A stretch of 27,270 bases of DNA from NCBI GenBank assembly GCA_934725015.1, contig CAKVAS010000027.1:1-27270 (forward strand). The letters run 5' to 3'. Shown here one piece after another: positions 1-8,902 of the stretch. Positions within the stretch are counted from its first letter, which is position 1; each line of letters opens with the position of its first letter. The position numbers were made by a program, and so were the translations under genes. Source of the stretch: an uncultured Bacteroidales bacterium. Lineage in GTDB: Bacteria > Bacteroidota > Bacteroidia > Bacteroidales > UBA932. Under the pieces are notes generated by a model, which did not search any database, had not been told where the DNA came from, and saw only the letters and a program-made list of their open reading frames with translations.

Positions 1-275
1 TCTCCATCCGAGGCACACTCGCTATAAAATAACAACATTTTTAAGTCGGCAATGGAATCTTAAATGAAAGAGCCGTGCAATAGAGATTGGATTTGCCTAA
101 ATATACTTGTGTCTTTGAGAAGATGTTTGTAAATTTGTTTTGTATTTTTAGCACAATATTGACTTAAACAATAGCAAGTATAATTCCTCAAATATATAGA
201 TATCATGGAGGGGGACATGAAGAGAATCGCACCACCGAGTGTCACCAGGGATGCTACGGAGAAGTTACTGCGTAA
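1..275. other. AT-rich stretch with gene debris, no intact gene
   Basis: No complete gene is visible. Bases 184-284 have an open plus-strand frame reading FLKYIDIMEGDMKRIAPP and then SVTRDATEKLLRKMY. It looks protein-like and would join the downstream sacsin-like frame if two bases were removed in the TATATA run at 280-285. A stop at 273-275 closes the downstream gene's own frame. Positions 1-60 have a short open minus-strand frame (MLLFYSECASDG) that could be the beginning of a gene leaving the window, but it is too short to judge. I read the stretch as the decayed or rearranged 5' side of the next gene. Confidence 0.4.
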
Positions 276-296
276 GATGTATATAAGCAAAGTCTC

Positions 297-3164
297 TTGC
301 TTGCTGGACAAAACTGGGATGAAGAGCACAACAACATATCCGAAGTCGGAATTAATCAAATTATCTATAGTAAAGTATTCCGTTTGTATGAGAATTTGGT
401 TTCTTATCTGTCTTCTAACAAATTTGGCAAACTTTATTTATTAGCAAATGGATTAAAGAAGGCTAAAAATCACGAGAAACTAGATGCCCAATGGTACTCC
501 GACAATGTCATTAAGAACTATCGTGATGTACTTCTTAAATATTCCATTGCTGAACCATATAAAACAGGAGAGTACAAAAAACTCTCTGATTGCATCATTG
601 TAAGGGAGGATAAATCAGAAAATGAAAGAGAATTATTCACTCTTCTGTCGGCTCTTTATCCTGACAAACTTGTTAAAGGAAATCACGAGTGGTCTCAATA
701 TGTCTGGAAAGATGGTTTGGATACTTGGAACACGGAAGACTTGTGTAAAGATGTTGACAGGAAAAAGAATTGGAGAGAAATCATTCTAGAGGGAATTACT
801 CTGCCTGATTGGTACAACAAGTTTTTGGCACATGTGTTTACTTACGATGAGCGCTACCTTAAGGAGTATGCCTTACTTCCAAACATGAATGGCGATTTCT
901 TGAAGAAGGATGCTGAAAACTTCAAGCAGGGAGAAAAGGTAACTACATTCGTGATTAATCTGCTGTTTCAGTTAGGTAAGGATGTAAAACCCAATCTCTT
1001 ACACAATGAAATTACTGCGCTAACGTTGGACGCAAAATACAATTCACAGAGTTATAGTGCAGATATCAACAAACTAGCAAAGGCTTTTATAGACAGCGCA
1101 TCTTCACAAAACAAGCTACAAAATGTTCTGCCATTGCTTTCTGTACTCCCCACAGACACCGAGAAGTACAAACCTGAGTTTATTTCTCAGAGAAAAGACT
1201 TCTTCAACATTGCAAAATCTCTGTTTGCATTATCCGAGGCTAACCTTATAGAGGATAATAGTCTCTTGGAAGGAGCATGGTCTGAGTTAGATACATGGTT
1301 AGTGACCTATATCCTCCAATCTCTAAATAATTTCGGTGATTTGAACCGACTGCCTGAAGGATTGGATGGCAAATGGCTAAATAATTCACTGAAATCACTT
1401 AGAATTGATGTCAACAAACTGAATACATACAAGGTACTGCCTAATCAAAACGGCAAATTTTGTGCACAAAACAAGCTTTATGAAGACGATGGTGTTCCAG
1501 AGACATTAAAAGTGCCAGAGTTTGATAGTATCTCACTCATCTACAAGGATATCCTCTTGCATAAGGATATAGAGGCTTCACATTTTGCCATCAACCAGAA
1601 AAAAGATATCGCTTCTTTTGCGACTGAGTTAAAAAATAGATTTGGCTCAGAGAATATCTATTATAGTTCATTTCCTTATCCGATTAACGGAAAGTACTTC
1701 AAGTTCCCTCAGTCTGTCCTAAACAAGATAGCTCTGTATCTCTTGAGTCTAATCCCCTCTGATAAAGAAACAGAGACCTGGAAGAGTCAGTATTCTTTAT
1801 ATACAACAGCATTCAACATTCTTGAATCAGAAGTTGTGCCGCTTAGTAATACAATTAATTACTCTTCGAAAGATTTATGGCAGGATGCCAATTTCTTCGT
1901 TGCCGGTATGATAAGTGACAGGATTAAGTCTGCTGCTAAAATGGAAACTTTAAACGAGCAGTTGGGTAATAAAGGTGAGTTATATGTACTTGAGCAACTC
2001 AATGCATTCTATGATTTCTTGCAAAAATCGGGAATATCTTATGATGCTCATGAGATATTTCCAAATCAAGAAGGCGAGTTCTGCTCTTTCAAAAGCCTAA
2101 AGAAGGAAGATGGTAAAATAGACGATACCATCAAAAACATTATTTGCCTCCTTGTGGGAGAAAGAGAAGACTATCGGAGCGTCCTTATGGATTCTCGCTG
2201 CCAGCTGCAGCCTCATAACTGTTTAAATTCAGACACTGCATATGCGTTGATAGACGAAAAGGTAGCAGAATTATATAAGAATCCTGAAAATTGGAAGGAT
2301 CCTAAATTCATCGAGGCTTCTCAATTGTTGATAGAAGCCTGGGGTGACAAGCATAAAGGCATATTCGAAGAGAAATTTCCGAGAATCTTTGGAGACAAGG
2401 AGAAGATTCTCATGAATGTAGTCTGGAATAAAGAAAAGCGAGAACTGATGCTAACACTGAATAGCAAATTGTCAGAAGACCAACTTAAGTTCGTGATTGA
2501 GAACAGTTCAGAAATCAAGGATTTATCCGATACGAATCTGCAACTTTCTGATGAAATCAAGGAATTAAAGCAGCAGATCGCCGACCTTAATAAACGTATC
2601 GAAACATTAACTGGTGAAGCAAAATTTGGATTAGGTGACGCTCAAGACCTTGAGAAAAAGAAACGTATAGAAGCTCAACTTGAAGCTCAAAGATTCCTTA
2701 AGTCCATTAAACCAGACTGGGAATTTCCTCATGGTTATGGCGAAATGGACGCTGATGGCAAGCCATATTGTGACACGAGGTTAAGAGTTACGACACCGGA
2801 AGGAGAAAAAACGTTTGTTCTCAAGAGTCACAAAATGGAATCGGCTCCGTTTAAGATAACAGTTGAGGAATGGGATTATATATCCGAATATCATGCAAAG
2901 ATTTTGGTCTTTACGGGGACGGATATTAAAGAAATTGACCCTGAGGATCTTTTGAGGAACCAATCGAGTGTTTCCGTGTCGTTTAGTACGAAAAATCTTG
3001 ATGTGGAAGAAAGAATACGAGAGTTCGCTCAGGCTATGCATTGTTTCAAAGAACTGCATTTCGATTTCGAGAGTTTTGACCTTTCTGCTCAAGCAGCCTC
3101 TATATGTGGAATGTATAACAAGCATGACGGTTTTCAAGCCGCAGCTACAGATGATGACATTTAG
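297..3164 (+). CDS. Sacsin-like protein with DUF3883-like C-terminus, 5'-truncated
   Basis: This is the C-terminal part of a large sacsin-type protein. Three spaced copies of the family's P-N-x-x-G-x-F signature are seen: LLPNMNGDF near residue 193, VLPNQNGKF near 380 and IFPNQEGEF near 587, the last two followed by the usual L..D..I...lK pattern. A short coiled coil lies at about 740-770. The end (about 795-890) resembles the DUF3883 domain found in nuclease and defence proteins. Full-length relatives start with an HSP90-like ATPase domain of several hundred residues, which is absent. The frame opens only at 276, and 297 is a TTG. The first in-frame ATG comes near residue 196, inside a conserved motif, so no normal start exists. 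It is probably a pseudogene or a rearranged fragment. The stop lies two bases before the helicase-PIN start, so the two genes were built as an operon. Identity is based on motif recognition, not a search. Confidence 0.6.
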   Translation: MLAGQNWDEEHNNISEVGINQIIYSKVFRLYENLVSYLSSNKFGKLYLLANGLKKAKNHEKLDAQWYSDNVIKNYRDVLLKYSIAEPYKTGEYKKLSDCIIVREDKSENERELFTLLSALYPDKLVKGNHEWSQYVWKDGLDTWNTEDLCKDVDRKKNWREIILEGITLPDWYNKFLAHVFTYDERYLKEYALLPNMNGDFLKKDAENFKQGEKVTTFVINLLFQLGKDVKPNLLHNEITALTLDAKYNSQSYSADINKLAKAFIDSASSQNKLQNVLPLLSVLPTDTEKYKPEFISQRKDFFNIAKSLFALSEANLIEDNSLLEGAWSELDTWLVTYILQSLNNFGDLNRLPEGLDGKWLNNSLKSLRIDVNKLNTYKVLPNQNGKFCAQNKLYEDDGVPETLKVPEFDSISLIYKDILLHKDIEASHFAINQKKDIASFATELKNRFGSENIYYSSFPYPINGKYFKFPQSVLNKIALYLLSLIPSDKETETWKSQYSLYTTAFNILESEVVPLSNTINYSSKDLWQDANFFVAGMISDRIKSAAKMETLNEQLGNKGELYVLEQLNAFYDFLQKSGISYDAHEIFPNQEGEFCSFKSLKKEDGKIDDTIKNIICLLVGEREDYRSVLMDSRCQLQPHNCLNSDTAYALIDEKVAELYKNPENWKDPKFIEASQLLIEAWGDKHKGIFEEKFPRIFGDKEKILMNVVWNKEKRELMLTLNSKLSEDQLKFVIENSSEIKDLSDTNLQLSDEIKELKQQIADLNKRIETLTGEAKFGLGDAQDLEKKKRIEAQLEAQRFLKSIKPDWEFPHGYGEMDADGKPYCDTRLRVTTPEGEKTFVLKSHKMESAPFKITVEEWDYISEYHAKILVFTGTDIKEIDPEDLLRNQSSVSVSFSTKNLDVEERIREFAQAMHCFKELHFDFESFDLSAQAASICGMYNKHDGFQAAATDDDI

Positions 3165-3166
3165 TT

Positions 3167-5398
3167 ATGATGTACGACAGGAAAGAATACGAAAGATTTT
3201 TGAACTCCGAGTTAAGAGTTCAGAAAAGCCAATATGAGGATCTAATCAGAACCAAAGCTCTGATTTTGAAAAATAATGGGGATGTCTTTGTCGGCAAATT
3301 CCTTAAATTCCAAGACAATGGTGTTGCTGTTTTTAAACTCCGGTTCTCAGATAATATGCCCAGGCGAAACTCCTTCTGGACAGCCTGTTATTTTGTCGGA
3401 GATATGGGCAGTTTCAAGAACTGGGGAGATCGCTCCTGGTTAGACTTACGCACTGATTTCCAAAGAGATTACTCGGAAGCAAATTGCATCTGGATATCCA
3501 AATCAGAAGACCCTGATTTTTGCATTATTGGGGTCAAGAACCTCACAATTGATTTTGCGGCATTGCTTGACCAGGACAAACCTATCGTTGCCTTTGGCCC
3601 TAAAGATCCTCCGCTGAAATACATCTTGAATCTCACAGATATTGTGAGAGACAAATCAAATAAAAGAGCAAATCACATACTCGATTTTGATTTGCAGAAA
3701 CGAGATTGGTATCCAACAATAGTGGATTCAAAAATGGATTTCGTGTCCATTGTTAGAGAAAAATTGAACACTTCAGATGCTATTGCAATACAAGGTCCTC
3801 CAGGAACGGGGAAAACTTTTAAGATGGCACAACTTACAGCCATTCTGCTAAGGGACAATAAGAGTGTCTTGGTCACTGCTTTCACAAACCAGGCTCTGAT
3901 GGAGTTGGCTAAAAAAGATGACATCAAGCCTTTTATATTGGATGGCAGAGTTTCTAAAACGAGTATGACAATAGATGAGAGCAAAGAAATACGAGGTTTG
4001 CTTCCCATTGCAGAAAATAAATGTAATGCAACCTCAGGAAAACTCTCATTGGCAACTTTCTATGTGTCCAGCGATTGGGGCAAGGAGGCTGCAGAACCGC
4101 CATTTGACTATGTCCTTATCGATGAAGCCAGCCAGTCTTTGCTCCCTATGATTGCGGCATCTTGTAAACTTGGCAAGAAAACAATCTGGGTGGGGGATCA
4201 AAACCAGTTGTCTCCGATTGTGATGATGAATGACGAAGTCATCAAAGACAATAACTGGGGGCCTATAGTGAAAGGGTTCAGTACGCTCTGCGACAACTTT
4301 GAGATTCCATCGTATATGTTCAGTGACACGTATCGCCTAATGCCTCGTGCAGCTGAAAGTACAGGGATATTCTATGGCAATCACTTACGTTCTGCATCAA
4401 GCATAAGTAACGTTCCTTCAAATCTGGCATTGATTGATAAGCGTGGCGGACCTGTTGTCATGAACATTGACATGAAGGTGGGAGACAAGAAACCAGCCAA
4501 TGCCATTCAAGCCATATGTGACTTAGCCAAGGAGATTCTGACCAATACCCCAAAAGCAGAAATTGCTATACTTTGCAAGTTTAGGGAATCTGTACGTGAA
4601 CTTCAGAAGAGTTTTGTTCTAACATGGTCATCGGGCACTATTCCGGAAAATGTGAAAATTGAGACTGTTGATCGAGTGCAAGGTCTGACAGTACACTACT
4701 GCATATTCTTTATACCAAACGCATCACTGGGATACTCGCTTGATGACGAATTGTTCAATGTAGCAACTTCAAGGTCAATATACAGCACTATTATTGTTGC
4801 TGACCAATCCATTCTAAGGCAAAACATGTCCCAAAATGTGAGGAAGTATCTGTTAAAGGCTCAAGAGGACAAATTTGCGGAACTGGGGGTTAACGAACCG
4901 CATAGAATTGAGGCTGGTGGTATTGGAGTAAATGTGGTCGGGAAGATTGACCTCTCAAAGTTTGAACGAAAAAGAACTGAGTTGGCGGCTGATAAAGAAA
5001 ATGTTTATATAGTAGATACCAATGTATTTGTAAACTGCCCGGATATTATATCCAAGATAGGATCAAAATATAAAGTGATTATACCTTCGAAGGTGTTGGA
5101 CGAACTTGATAAATTGAAACTTAAGAACAGCATAGATAAAGTCGCTCTGAATTCTGCGGCAAGAAACATTTGCGCTGCCTTCCGTCAGAAGTTTTCTCAA
5201 ATGGAAGATGCAGATTTAGCACTGCTTCCAGCCGGCTTTGACACTAATAATGCTGACTGTATGATTCTGTCTGTCGCTTTGAAGCATCAACAAGAAAACC
5301 AACATCCGATACTCTTGACATCAGACAATGTCCTTCAAACAAGAGCTTTGGGTTTAGGCATAACCGCTATCTCCTTAAAGGAATTCCTAAAGAAATAA
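3167..5398 (+). CDS. SF1 helicase (UPF1/DNA2-type) fused to a C-terminal PIN ribonuclease
   Basis: The protein has 743 residues. Residues 1-190 are an uncharacterised N-terminal region. The helicase core follows: Walker A QGPPGTGKT at 209-217, motif II DEAS at 319-322, motif III GDQNQLSP at 343-350, motif V VDRVQGLT at 501-508 and motif VI NVATSRS at 531-537. The DEAS and VQG/SR pattern is that of SF1B enzymes such as UPF1 and DNA2. Residues about 610-743 form a PIN domain with the acidic set D617 (VDTN), E646 (LDEL), D697 (NADC) and D720 (TSDN), all present. It would act in the cytoplasm, unwinding or translocating on nucleic acid with coupled RNA or DNA cleavage. The start lies two bases after the sacsin-like stop, which suggests translational coupling; a second ATG follows directly. 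The gene is intact and AT-richer than the genes after 6985. The role in defence is inferred. Confidence 0.85.
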   Translation: MMYDRKEYERFLNSELRVQKSQYEDLIRTKALILKNNGDVFVGKFLKFQDNGVAVFKLRFSDNMPRRNSFWTACYFVGDMGSFKNWGDRSWLDLRTDFQRDYSEANCIWISKSEDPDFCIIGVKNLTIDFAALLDQDKPIVAFGPKDPPLKYILNLTDIVRDKSNKRANHILDFDLQKRDWYPTIVDSKMDFVSIVREKLNTSDAIAIQGPPGTGKTFKMAQLTAILLRDNKSVLVTAFTNQALMELAKKDDIKPFILDGRVSKTSMTIDESKEIRGLLPIAENKCNATSGKLSLATFYVSSDWGKEAAEPPFDYVLIDEASQSLLPMIAASCKLGKKTIWVGDQNQLSPIVMMNDEVIKDNNWGPIVKGFSTLCDNFEIPSYMFSDTYRLMPRAAESTGIFYGNHLRSASSISNVPSNLALIDKRGGPVVMNIDMKVGDKKPANAIQAICDLAKEILTNTPKAEIAILCKFRESVRELQKSFVLTWSSGTIPENVKIETVDRVQGLTVHYCIFFIPNASLGYSLDDELFNVATSRSIYSTIIVADQSILRQNMSQNVRKYLLKAQEDKFAELGVNEPHRIEAGGIGVNVVGKIDLSKFERKRTELAADKENVYIVDTNVFVNCPDIISKIGSKYKVIIPSKVLDELDKLKLKNSIDKVALNSAARNICAAFRQKFSQMEDADLALLPAGFDTNNADCMILSVALKHQQENQHPILLTSDNVLQTRALGLGITAISLKEFLKK

Positions 5399-5436
5399 CT
5401 ACATCGAACTCGCCGAAAAGTCCAAAGCGATCATAT
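5399..5436. other. Short convergent gap
   Basis: This gap lies between the stops of the helicase-PIN gene (plus) and the DUF234 ATPase (minus). I see no clear terminator hairpin, repeat or integration-site duplication in it. Confidence 0.4.
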
Positions 5437-6891
5437 TTATTTGAATAGCGCGTCCATGGTCACGACACGCTGAATCCGATTGCTGTACATATTCGTTTTG
5501 AGCCCGTAGGTGGTTACGAGTGTCGGCTGGATATTTTTTCTGTTTTTTGTCGCGGAAAGAAGAACTTCTATCTTATTCCTCAGTTTTGCGTCATAGTCTT
5601 TGTCTATGACAAAGTCATCTCTGGAGAATTTCATTTCGCACATATTGACTACACGGTCGGCCCTGTCGATGAGCATGTCAATCTGTGCCCCCGGCATATC
5701 GCCGTCAGAGGATGCTTTCCATGGATAAATCTCCGCCTGTACGCCTGCTATGCCCAAATCGGCGCGAATCTGTTCCTGATGAACAAAACATAGGTCTTCA
5801 AATGCGATTCCACGCCAGCGGTTCAGTTTCGGCGAGTTCTGGTTGTCACGCCAATAATGGTGGTTATTTGTCGGGTTCTTGCTGACAAATCCCAAATAGA
5901 ACAGGCAGAACATATCCGTGAGTTTATAATAGAGATTCCTCTTTGTCTCTCCGAAATTGTAATATGTTGTGACTAAGTCACTCTTGACAAGGGCTTTTAG
6001 CATTGTGCTGAGCCCGCCGCCTTCCGATATTCCTGTGGCTTGGGAAATTTGGCTTCTTGTTGCCCCGTAGCGGAGGACAGCAAGAGATTCGACGATTTTT
6101 CTGTAGTTGTTATTGTCGGCAAAGAGTGAGGTGAAGAGACGGTCATATTCAGAAAGAAGAAACCCGCCTTCGCTGAAAAACACGCTGTCAATGTTCTCCG
6201 CCAAAGATTTGCCTGACTCGAAGAACGACATATAGTAGGCCACACCTCCCATCATCATATATGTCTGCATTATATCATAACGGTCCATGTGAATATTTCT
6301 TTTTTCGAAATAGCGCTGCGTTTCACTCAGATTGAAAGGATGCATATGCATCTCACGATTGGTGCGTCCATATAATCCTCCTTTGTTGTTAATTAGTTTG
6401 TCCAGCATCCATGTCGTGGCACTTCCGCAGACAATCATAAGCAGGTTGTGCTTCCCGCAGCCCCAGTCATTCCAAAAATGTTCAAATGCGGACATGAATC
6501 CGGATTTATTTGTGTCGAGCCAAGGCATTTCGTCAATGAATACAACCATCTTCTTTCTGGTTTTCTTGCGTTCCAGCAGTTCTTCCAATTTATGAAACGC
6601 GTCAAACCAGTCTGTCAGTTGGCAGTCGGGCTTTGCCCCATATTTTTCCAGCGAGTGCGCGAACTCCGCCAGTTGAATCTTATTCAGAAGTTTCTCATCC
6701 TTTTCCTTGAATTCCAAGGGTGATACAGCCGTGTGCCTGAATGCAAAGTTGTCATCAAAATATTCCCGAATCAGAAATGTTTTTCCGATTCGTCTTCTTC
6801 CAAAAACGGTAAGTAGCTGCGCTGTAGGCTCTTCCAGAAGCCGCCCGAGCATCGCCTGTTCCTTCTCTCTTGCAATTATCAATGACTTCAT
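5437..6891 (-). CDS. AAA ATPase of the ATPase_2/DUF234 type
   Basis: The protein has 484 residues, starting at the ATG at 6891; a TTG two codons upstream is a less likely start. Residues 31-38 are the Walker A GRRRIGKT and 116-121 the Walker B VVFIDE, in the arrangement typical of the archaeal-type ATPase_2 family. Around 275-310 a winged-helix-like segment follows (RSQISQATGIS). The C-terminal DUF234-like part has a PD-(D/E)XK-like set: E365 (AFEDL), D405 (QIDMLID) and E419-x-K421 (CEMKF). This family is common and multicopy in Bacteroidales; its biological role is unsettled, with nuclease, defence or mobile-element maintenance functions proposed. It converges on the helicase-PIN gene, so it is not in that operon. 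Composition is intermediate between the AT-rich left end and the GC-rich genes to the right. Confidence 0.85.
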   Translation of the reverse strand: MKSLIIAREKEQAMLGRLLEEPTAQLLTVFGRRRIGKTFLIREYFDDNFAFRHTAVSPLEFKEKDEKLLNKIQLAEFAHSLEKYGAKPDCQLTDWFDAFHKLEELLERKKTRKKMVVFIDEMPWLDTNKSGFMSAFEHFWNDWGCGKHNLLMIVCGSATTWMLDKLINNKGGLYGRTNREMHMHPFNLSETQRYFEKRNIHMDRYDIMQTYMMMGGVAYYMSFFESGKSLAENIDSVFFSEGGFLLSEYDRLFTSLFADNNNYRKIVESLAVLRYGATRSQISQATGISEGGGLSTMLKALVKSDLVTTYYNFGETKRNLYYKLTDMFCLFYLGFVSKNPTNNHHYWRDNQNSPKLNRWRGIAFEDLCFVHQEQIRADLGIAGVQAEIYPWKASSDGDMPGAQIDMLIDRADRVVNMCEMKFSRDDFVIDKDYDAKLRNKIEVLLSATKNRKNIQPTLVTTYGLKTNMYSNRIQRVVTMDALFK

Positions 6892-6901
6892 AAGCAAAAT
6901 A

Positions 6902-6940
6902 TTCTGCCGCGAAGATATAAAAAATATCGTTCGCGGCGAA
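6902..6940. promoter_or_regulatory. Long imperfect palindrome upstream of the DUF234 ATPase
   Basis: The left arm TTCTGCCGCGAA then GATAT pairs with ATATC then TTCGCGGCGAA, with one bulged T, one bulged G and an A5 loop. On the minus strand it sits about 10 bases before the ATPase start and about 45 bases after the PBP4-like stop. It could terminate PBP4 transcription (an ATATTTT run follows on the minus strand), act as an operator for the ATPase gene, or fold in its leader. Confidence 0.5.
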
Positions 6941-6984
6941 ATATTGTTTGAAAATATCTGTCATTTCTTGTCTGGTCGATGCCG

Positions 6985-8844
6985 TTAGAGGTAGGGGCGG
7001 AGGAGGTTTTCGATGTGCTCGCGGAGTTTGGACTGGGGTAGGGTGGTGTCGTTTATCATTATTGAGAATACCGTGATGTCGCCGTTCCGAGTTGATTTGG
7101 AGGTCGCTTGGGGAGTTGAGGCTTCGGGGAGGATGTAGCCGCTGTAGCAGCGGACGCCGGTCATGGAACCGCTCTTGAGCCTTATCCGGCGGCGGGTCGC
7201 CGGGGCGGATGTGCCGAGCAGGACTTCGTCGGGGCCGGGAGTGTTCATGGCTCCGAGAAAATCGCTGAAGCAGGGGCGGGAGGACATGGCGGTGAGGAAG
7301 TTGACCATGAATGAGGGGCTGACGCTGTTCTTGCGCGAGAGGCCGCTGCCGTCGGCGAGACGTGTGCGGGACAGGTTCAGCCCGAGGCCTTTCAGAAGAA
7401 CCGCCTGAAATGCCAGTGCCTCTTCCGTGCCGTCGCTGAAATGAGGGTTGGCGGAGTCCGAGAGCGTGAGCGCCCGCAGAAGGGCTTCCGCGTAGAGGTT
7501 GTCGCTCACGCGCAGGGTTTCTCGCGCGATTTCGGAAAGGCGAGGGGAATATGTTACCGTGATTGTCGTGAGAGAGTCCTGTGGGGCGAAATGCCCTGAA
7601 TATGCGAGGCTTCCGCAGGTGTCGAAGGCGCTGAATCCGAAAGCCTCCCCGGCGGTGCGGAACACCGCTGTCGGATGGCAGGATGAGGTCGCTGTCACGG
7701 CCTTGCAGGGGATGCCCTCGCCGGCGAGGTGCAGGGCGAACTCGTATGCGCAGCTGAAGTCGGCGAACGGGTTGTTGTAGCTGACGGTCTTGCAGGCCTT
7801 GCCGAGGGCGAAACTGCCTCCGAGGCGGGCGGCCGGGGCAAATTCCGAGATGAAGAGGTAGCTTTGGTCTCCGCTTCCGGACGGCCCCGTAACGCAGCGG
7901 TTCTCAATCGTCATCCATGGAGCCTCTTCAGGAGTCAGGACCGCAGCGGCGGAATCACCTTCTGGGCAGCTGCTTGAAGCTGCTGCGGCGTCACCTTCAT
8001 GGCAGCTGCTTGAAGCTGCTGCGGCATCTCTTTCCTGACGCTCGCCCGTAGTCTTGCCGGAACATCCTTGCCCGCACTTGCCTGAAGTCTGACCGAAGTC
8101 CCCTTTCCGGAAAATCTTCGCGTCAGCGCCGACATTGACCGGCTCCCCTTCTGCGGCTCCTGGACGCAGTTCGAGTTCGAGGCAGTTCCTGTTGAACATC
8201 AGGGCGCTGCACGCGGCTCCGTAGCCGGTGGCCATGTCCTCATACATCCAGCTCCCGTTCACCTCGCCGGGCATCCTGCGCGAATCCCCGACCACGCTTC
8301 CCGCGACGCTCCTTATCCCGGCAGCCCTCACCGCCCGTGTCCATCTCGCGAACAGGCTGTCCCTCGGCGCTGCATACGGGTCGGAGGCTCCGAGCGTCGG
8401 ATCACCGCCGCCGACAATGTGGAGGTCTCCGTAGAGCACTCCGTCGTCACCTATTTTGCCGGAATATGCGACCGTGGTCTGAAACCTGAAATCCGCCCCG
8501 AGGCATTCAAGCGCGGCACCGCAGGTCACGAGCTTCAGGTTTGACGCCGGCAGGAAGTTTTTTCCCGCCTCCTCTTCCGTGAGCGCCTTTCCCGAGACTT
8601 TCCTGACGCATAACCCCACCTGAGCCTCATCGAGGACGGGCATCGTCTGCCTTTGCGTCTTTGCAGGAGCGGACACCTTCTGCGTCCTTGCAGGGGCGGA
8701 AGCCGTGCTGCTGTTCTGTGCCGCGGCGGAAGTGGCGGCGAAAATTACTGTCATTATGGCGACAAGCCGCATTGTTCTTCTGTTCATCCTTCTGAGAGAT
8801 TTTGAAATGAGACTGAGGAGCATTTTGCCGTGCCGGTCGGTCAT
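6985..8844 (-). CDS. dacB: D-alanyl-D-alanine carboxypeptidase/endopeptidase, PBP4 type (peptidase S13)
   Basis: This enzyme trims or opens peptidoglycan cross-links in the periplasm. The three active-site motifs of the S13 family are visible: S101-N-L-K104, S447-D-N449 and K557-S-G (the variant of KTG). The N-terminus carries a signal peptide ending near TSAAAQ. ATGs at residues 1, 8, 20 and 25 are all possible; the one at residue 20 (8787) gives the most ordinary signal peptide, while the promoter at 8903-8910 allows the first (8844). Between the first and second motifs, residues about 250-300 are an unusual insertion rich in Ala, Ser, Gly and Cys, built partly from a 36-bp tandem repeat. 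It is transcribed divergently from galE. The active-site motifs make the assignment firm; the insertion's role is unknown. Confidence 0.9.
   Translation of the reverse strand: MTDRHGKMLLSLISKSLRRMNRRTMRLVAIMTVIFAATSAAAQNSSTASAPARTQKVSAPAKTQRQTMPVLDEAQVGLCVRKVSGKALTEEEAGKNFLPASNLKLVTCGAALECLGADFRFQTTVAYSGKIGDDGVLYGDLHIVGGGDPTLGASDPYAAPRDSLFARWTRAVRAAGIRSVAGSVVGDSRRMPGEVNGSWMYEDMATGYGAACSALMFNRNCLELELRPGAAEGEPVNVGADAKIFRKGDFGQTSGKCGQGCSGKTTGERQERDAAAASSSCHEGDAAAASSSCPEGDSAAAVLTPEEAPWMTIENRCVTGPSGSGDQSYLFISEFAPAARLGGSFALGKACKTVSYNNPFADFSCAYEFALHLAGEGIPCKAVTATSSCHPTAVFRTAGEAFGFSAFDTCGSLAYSGHFAPQDSLTTITVTYSPRLSEIARETLRVSDNLYAEALLRALTLSDSANPHFSDGTEEALAFQAVLLKGLGLNLSRTRLADGSGLSRKNSVSPSFMVNFLTAMSSRPCFSDFLGAMNTPGPDEVLLGTSAPATRRRIRLKSGSMTGVRCYSGYILPEASTPQATSKSTRNGDITVFSIMINDTTLPQSKLREHIENLLRPYL
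7965..8036 (-). repeat. 36-bp tandem repeat inside the PBP4-like gene
   Basis: Two adjacent 36-bp copies (7965-8000 and 8001-8036) share the first 25 bases and then diverge slightly; a degraded part-copy lies at 7943-7964. In frame they encode GDAAAASSSCPE and RDAAAASSSCHE, followed by GDSAAAVLTPEE. The length is a multiple of three, so copy changes keep the frame. Confidence 0.8.
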
Positions 8845-8902
8845 TTACATTCGGCATGGGCATAAATGGCCGGAAAGCCCTGTCACGGAGTCTGTCCGGC
8901 TT

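Noticed and set aside
60..359. Minus-strand open frame of 99 codons at the left end
   Set aside because: It overlaps the sacsin-like reading frame, has low-complexity AT-driven composition, and shows no recognisable motif.
5399..5436. Possible attachment site at the convergent gap
   Set aside because: No direct repeat, tRNA end or integrase is visible to support it.
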